A stretch of DNA of 15,700 nucleotides, taken from assembly GCA_038210985.1 (NCBI GenBank), contig JBBQWB010000076.1:1-15700 (forward strand). The letters are read 5' to 3'. The notes beneath the pieces are model-generated. The model was given only the letters and a program-made list of their open reading frames with translations, did no database searches and had not been told where the DNA came from. Within the stretch, counting starts at the first letter, position 1, and every line of letters begins with the position of its first letter. The position numbers were made by a program, and so were the translations under genes. Positions 13,710 to 15,700 of this stretch are shown here, piece by piece. Source of the stretch: JAQUGA01 sp038210985 (lineage in GTDB: Bacteria > Bacteroidota > Bacteroidia > Bacteroidales > WCHB1-69).

Positions 13710-15700
13710 TTATGAATTTGATTCTTCTAATTCTTTCAATTTTGCTTCTCGAATCCAAAATCTGTGCTGAGCTACCGCCTTTACAAATTCAGTATTGGGA
13801 GCATCAATTAAAACTCCGTCATCTTTCTTTTTGTCTGAATCCAAGGTTAAAATTTTCTTGAACCATTCAGATCCATCCCTTTCAGTAGCTATTGTTTTAC
13901 AATGCTTGTAAGCCTCTTCTATAAATTCTTTTGCTTTAGGTTGCTTCTTTAGCATATCAATGCTTTTTTTGCCGGATGCAACAAAAACTGCGTCATAAAA
14001 TACAGATGCGGCGGTTAAGAGACTTTCATCCACTTTTATACTTTGTCCATTTGCTGTTTGGATTTTGCCCAAATGAACAGAAATAATTTTCGCCGTTGCA
14101 CCTTCTTTTTTCAAGGTATTCAGCATTTTGTTAAGGGAATTGTCATCCACTCCATCTGCTGCTAATACAGCTATTTGTCTAGTTTTAATGGTGTCTTTAA
14201 CCGTGTTTTCCATGCTCACTGCTGGTGAATTCATAATGTCAGGATCTGCTTCAATAGATTGATAGCTCTTAGGATCCGCATCAGCAGGATAGCTGTGGTT
14301 GGAAATAGTATCGGGTTTGGGAACATCGAAACCTAAACCAGTTGCAACTCTTTCGGCAAGTGATTTATCAATTTTTGAAAGCAGTCCGACTGTCCTTTTT
14401 CGTATGTCTTCTAATTTTACTTTTCCTAATTCAAATCGGAAAGCATCCACAATGTGGTTTTTCTCTGTTTCACTCATGCTATTATAAAACATGGTAGGTT
14501 GACTATAATGATCCATAAAACTGTTGCTTCTGGAGCGAATTTTATGTGCATCTATCTTTTCGTGGTAGGATACAAATCCACCTTCCGAAGCTTTTGCTTG
14601 ATGCGGATGTCCACCGCCTGTGGAATTTGGGTGATAGCTGGATTGTCCAGGATTTATTGTTTGTCGCATAAATCCATCGCGTTGATTGTTATGTACTGGA
14701 GCGATGGGTCGATTAATGGGTATTTCATGAAAGTTGGGACCTCCAAGGCGAATCAGTTGGGTATCGGTGTATGAAAACAATCGGCCTTGCAAAAGGGGAT
14801 CGTTTGAAAAGTCGATTCCCGGAACTACATGTCCTGGATGAAAAGCAACTTGTTCGGTTTCAGCAAAGAAATTATCTGGATTTCGGTTCAATGTCATACG
14901 ACCCACAATTTTCACTGGCACTAGTTCTTCGGGAATCAGTTTAGTTGGATCAAGTAAATCAAACTTAAATTTATGTTCGTCTTCTTCTGGAACAATTTGA
15001 ACCCCAAAATCCCATTCAGCCGGTTGGCCATTTTCGATGGCATCCCACAAATCGCGACGATGAAAATCAGAATCTTTTCCAGAAATTTTTTGAGCTTCAT
15101 CCCATAAAACCGAATGAACTCCAAGGATTGGTTTCCAATGAAACCTTACAAAAACAGACTTATTTTCCTTATTCACAAACCGATAGGTATGAATACCAAA
15201 ACCCTCCATCATTCTTAAACTGCGAGGAATCCCACGATCACTCATTACCCATATTACGTTGTGAAGTGTTTCGGGAGTTAGCGACACAAAATCCCAAAAA
15301 GTATCGTGAGCAGATGCTGCCTGTGGCATTTCATTATTCGGTTCGGGTTTAACGGCATGAACTAAATCGGGAAATTTAAGTGCATCTTGAATGAAGAAAA
15401 TAGGCATGTTATTCCCCACCAAATCATAGTTTCCTTCTTCGGTATAAAATTTTACTGCAAAACCTCGGACGTCACGTGCCAAATCAGTTGAACCCCTTGA
15501 ACCTGCCACAGTACTGAAACGTGCAAAAACAGGAGTTCGTGTTCCAACTTTTTGAAGAAACTGAGCTTTTGTATATTCCGACAATGATTCCGTAAGTTCA
15601 AAATAACCATGTGCACCGCTTCCACGGGCATGTACAATTCTCTCAGGGATGCGTTCGTGGTCGAAATGGGTAATTTTTTCGCGTAAATGGAAGTCTTCTA
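13710..15700 (-). CDS. katE: Catalase HPII, large-subunit type (5' end beyond the window)
   Basis: The frame runs to the right edge (first full codon at 15698), so the start lies outside; 662 residues are visible. The heme catalase core shows the catalytic His in RIVHARGSGAHGYFELTES (about 15640-15585), the distal Asn in VGNNMPIFFIQDA, and the proximal heme-binding Tyr in GRLFSYTDTQLIRLGGPNFH. After about 470 visible residues a linker leads to a flavodoxin/DJ-1-like C-terminal domain (RQIAVLAADGVDDNSLNKML, later DAVFVASGKKSIDML), the mark of large-subunit catalases of the E. coli KatE type. It degrades H2O2 in the cytosol and in other bacteria is induced in stationary phase. All motifs are intact. 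It is the first visible gene of the minus-strand stress cassette. Confidence 0.96.
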   Translation of the reverse strand, partial: EDFHLREKITHFDHERIPERIVHARGSGAHGYFELTESLSEYTKAQFLQKVGTRTPVFARFSTVAGSRGSTDLARDVRGFAVKFYTEEGNYDLVGNNMPIFFIQDALKFPDLVHAVKPEPNNEMPQAASAHDTFWDFVSLTPETLHNVIWVMSDRGIPRSLRMMEGFGIHTYRFVNKENKSVFVRFHWKPILGVHSVLWDEAQKISGKDSDFHRRDLWDAIENGQPAEWDFGVQIVPEEDEHKFKFDLLDPTKLIPEELVPVKIVGRMTLNRNPDNFFAETEQVAFHPGHVVPGIDFSNDPLLQGRLFSYTDTQLIRLGGPNFHEIPINRPIAPVHNNQRDGFMRQTINPGQSSYHPNSTGGGHPHQAKASEGGFVSYHEKIDAHKIRSRSNSFMDHYSQPTMFYNSMSETEKNHIVDAFRFELGKVKLEDIRKRTVGLLSKIDKSLAERVATGLGFDVPKPDTISNHSYPADADPKSYQSIEADPDIMNSPAVSMENTVKDTIKTRQIAVLAADGVDDNSLNKMLNTLKKEGATAKIISVHLGKIQTANGQSIKVDESLLTAASVFYDAVFVASGKKSIDMLKKQPKAKEFIEEAYKHCKTIATERDGSEWFKKILTLDSDKKKDDGVLIDAPNTEFVKAVAQHRFWIREAKLKELEESNS

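Overview
The window looks like a low-GC Bacteroidota chromosome (Bacteroidia/Flavobacteriia type, genus not resolvable). Evidence: TAnnTTTG-type -7 promoter elements, A-rich leaders without clear Shine-Dalgarno sites, a kinase/RapZ-C fusion typical of that phylum, Bacteroidota-style lipoproteins, and dispersed repeats built on words such as GGTTTCGACAGGCTCAACC. No rRNA, tRNA or CRISPR array was seen.

Left part (1-3760) is a decay zone. It holds the N-terminal zinc ribbon of an IS1595-family transposase (minus strand, cut by the window edge), then a plus-strand AAA ATPase pseudogene with at least five lesions, one of them an exact 13-bp tandem duplication. After these come a small ORF, a dispersed repeat, a lipocalin-like lipoprotein on the minus strand, and about 0.8 kb of mostly non-coding DNA full of inverted repeats, including a nested palindrome. 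A 101-codon hypothetical ORF closes the zone.

The middle (3762-8071) has two metabolic units facing each other. sufB (Fe-S cluster scaffold) lies on the plus strand without sufC/sufD next to it. Opposite it is a tight minus-strand operon. Its first gene is an APH-type (AmgK-like) sugar kinase fused to a RapZ C-terminal domain, the second is a 44-aa zinc-ribbon microprotein overlapping the first by 4 bp, and the third is a MurU-like nucleotidyltransferase. The likely theme is peptidoglycan amino-sugar recycling to UDP-MurNAc with an amino-sugar-sensing domain attached. Between the converging units lies a 505-bp field of tandem, inverted and 7-bp repeats, which runs into the murU stop codon.

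The right part (8170-15700), all on the minus strand, reads like an envelope/oxidative-stress cassette. It contains catalase HPII (katE, 5' end outside the window), a strong hairpin, an FAD-dependent DAO-family oxidoreductase, and a run of tiny stress-type proteins (Lys/Ser-rich, lmo0937-type membrane protein, YtxH, small lipoprotein, DUF2383 four-helix bundle). It continues with an operon of holin-X/YqjE-like protein, a 128-aa unknown, a DUF748/AsmA-like protein, and a YihY/BrkB gene that has lost its whole middle. No clearly new defence or mobile system is evident. The best candidates for novelty are the RapZ-C/kinase-microprotein-MurU operon, the deleted yihY, and the structured non-coding DNA.
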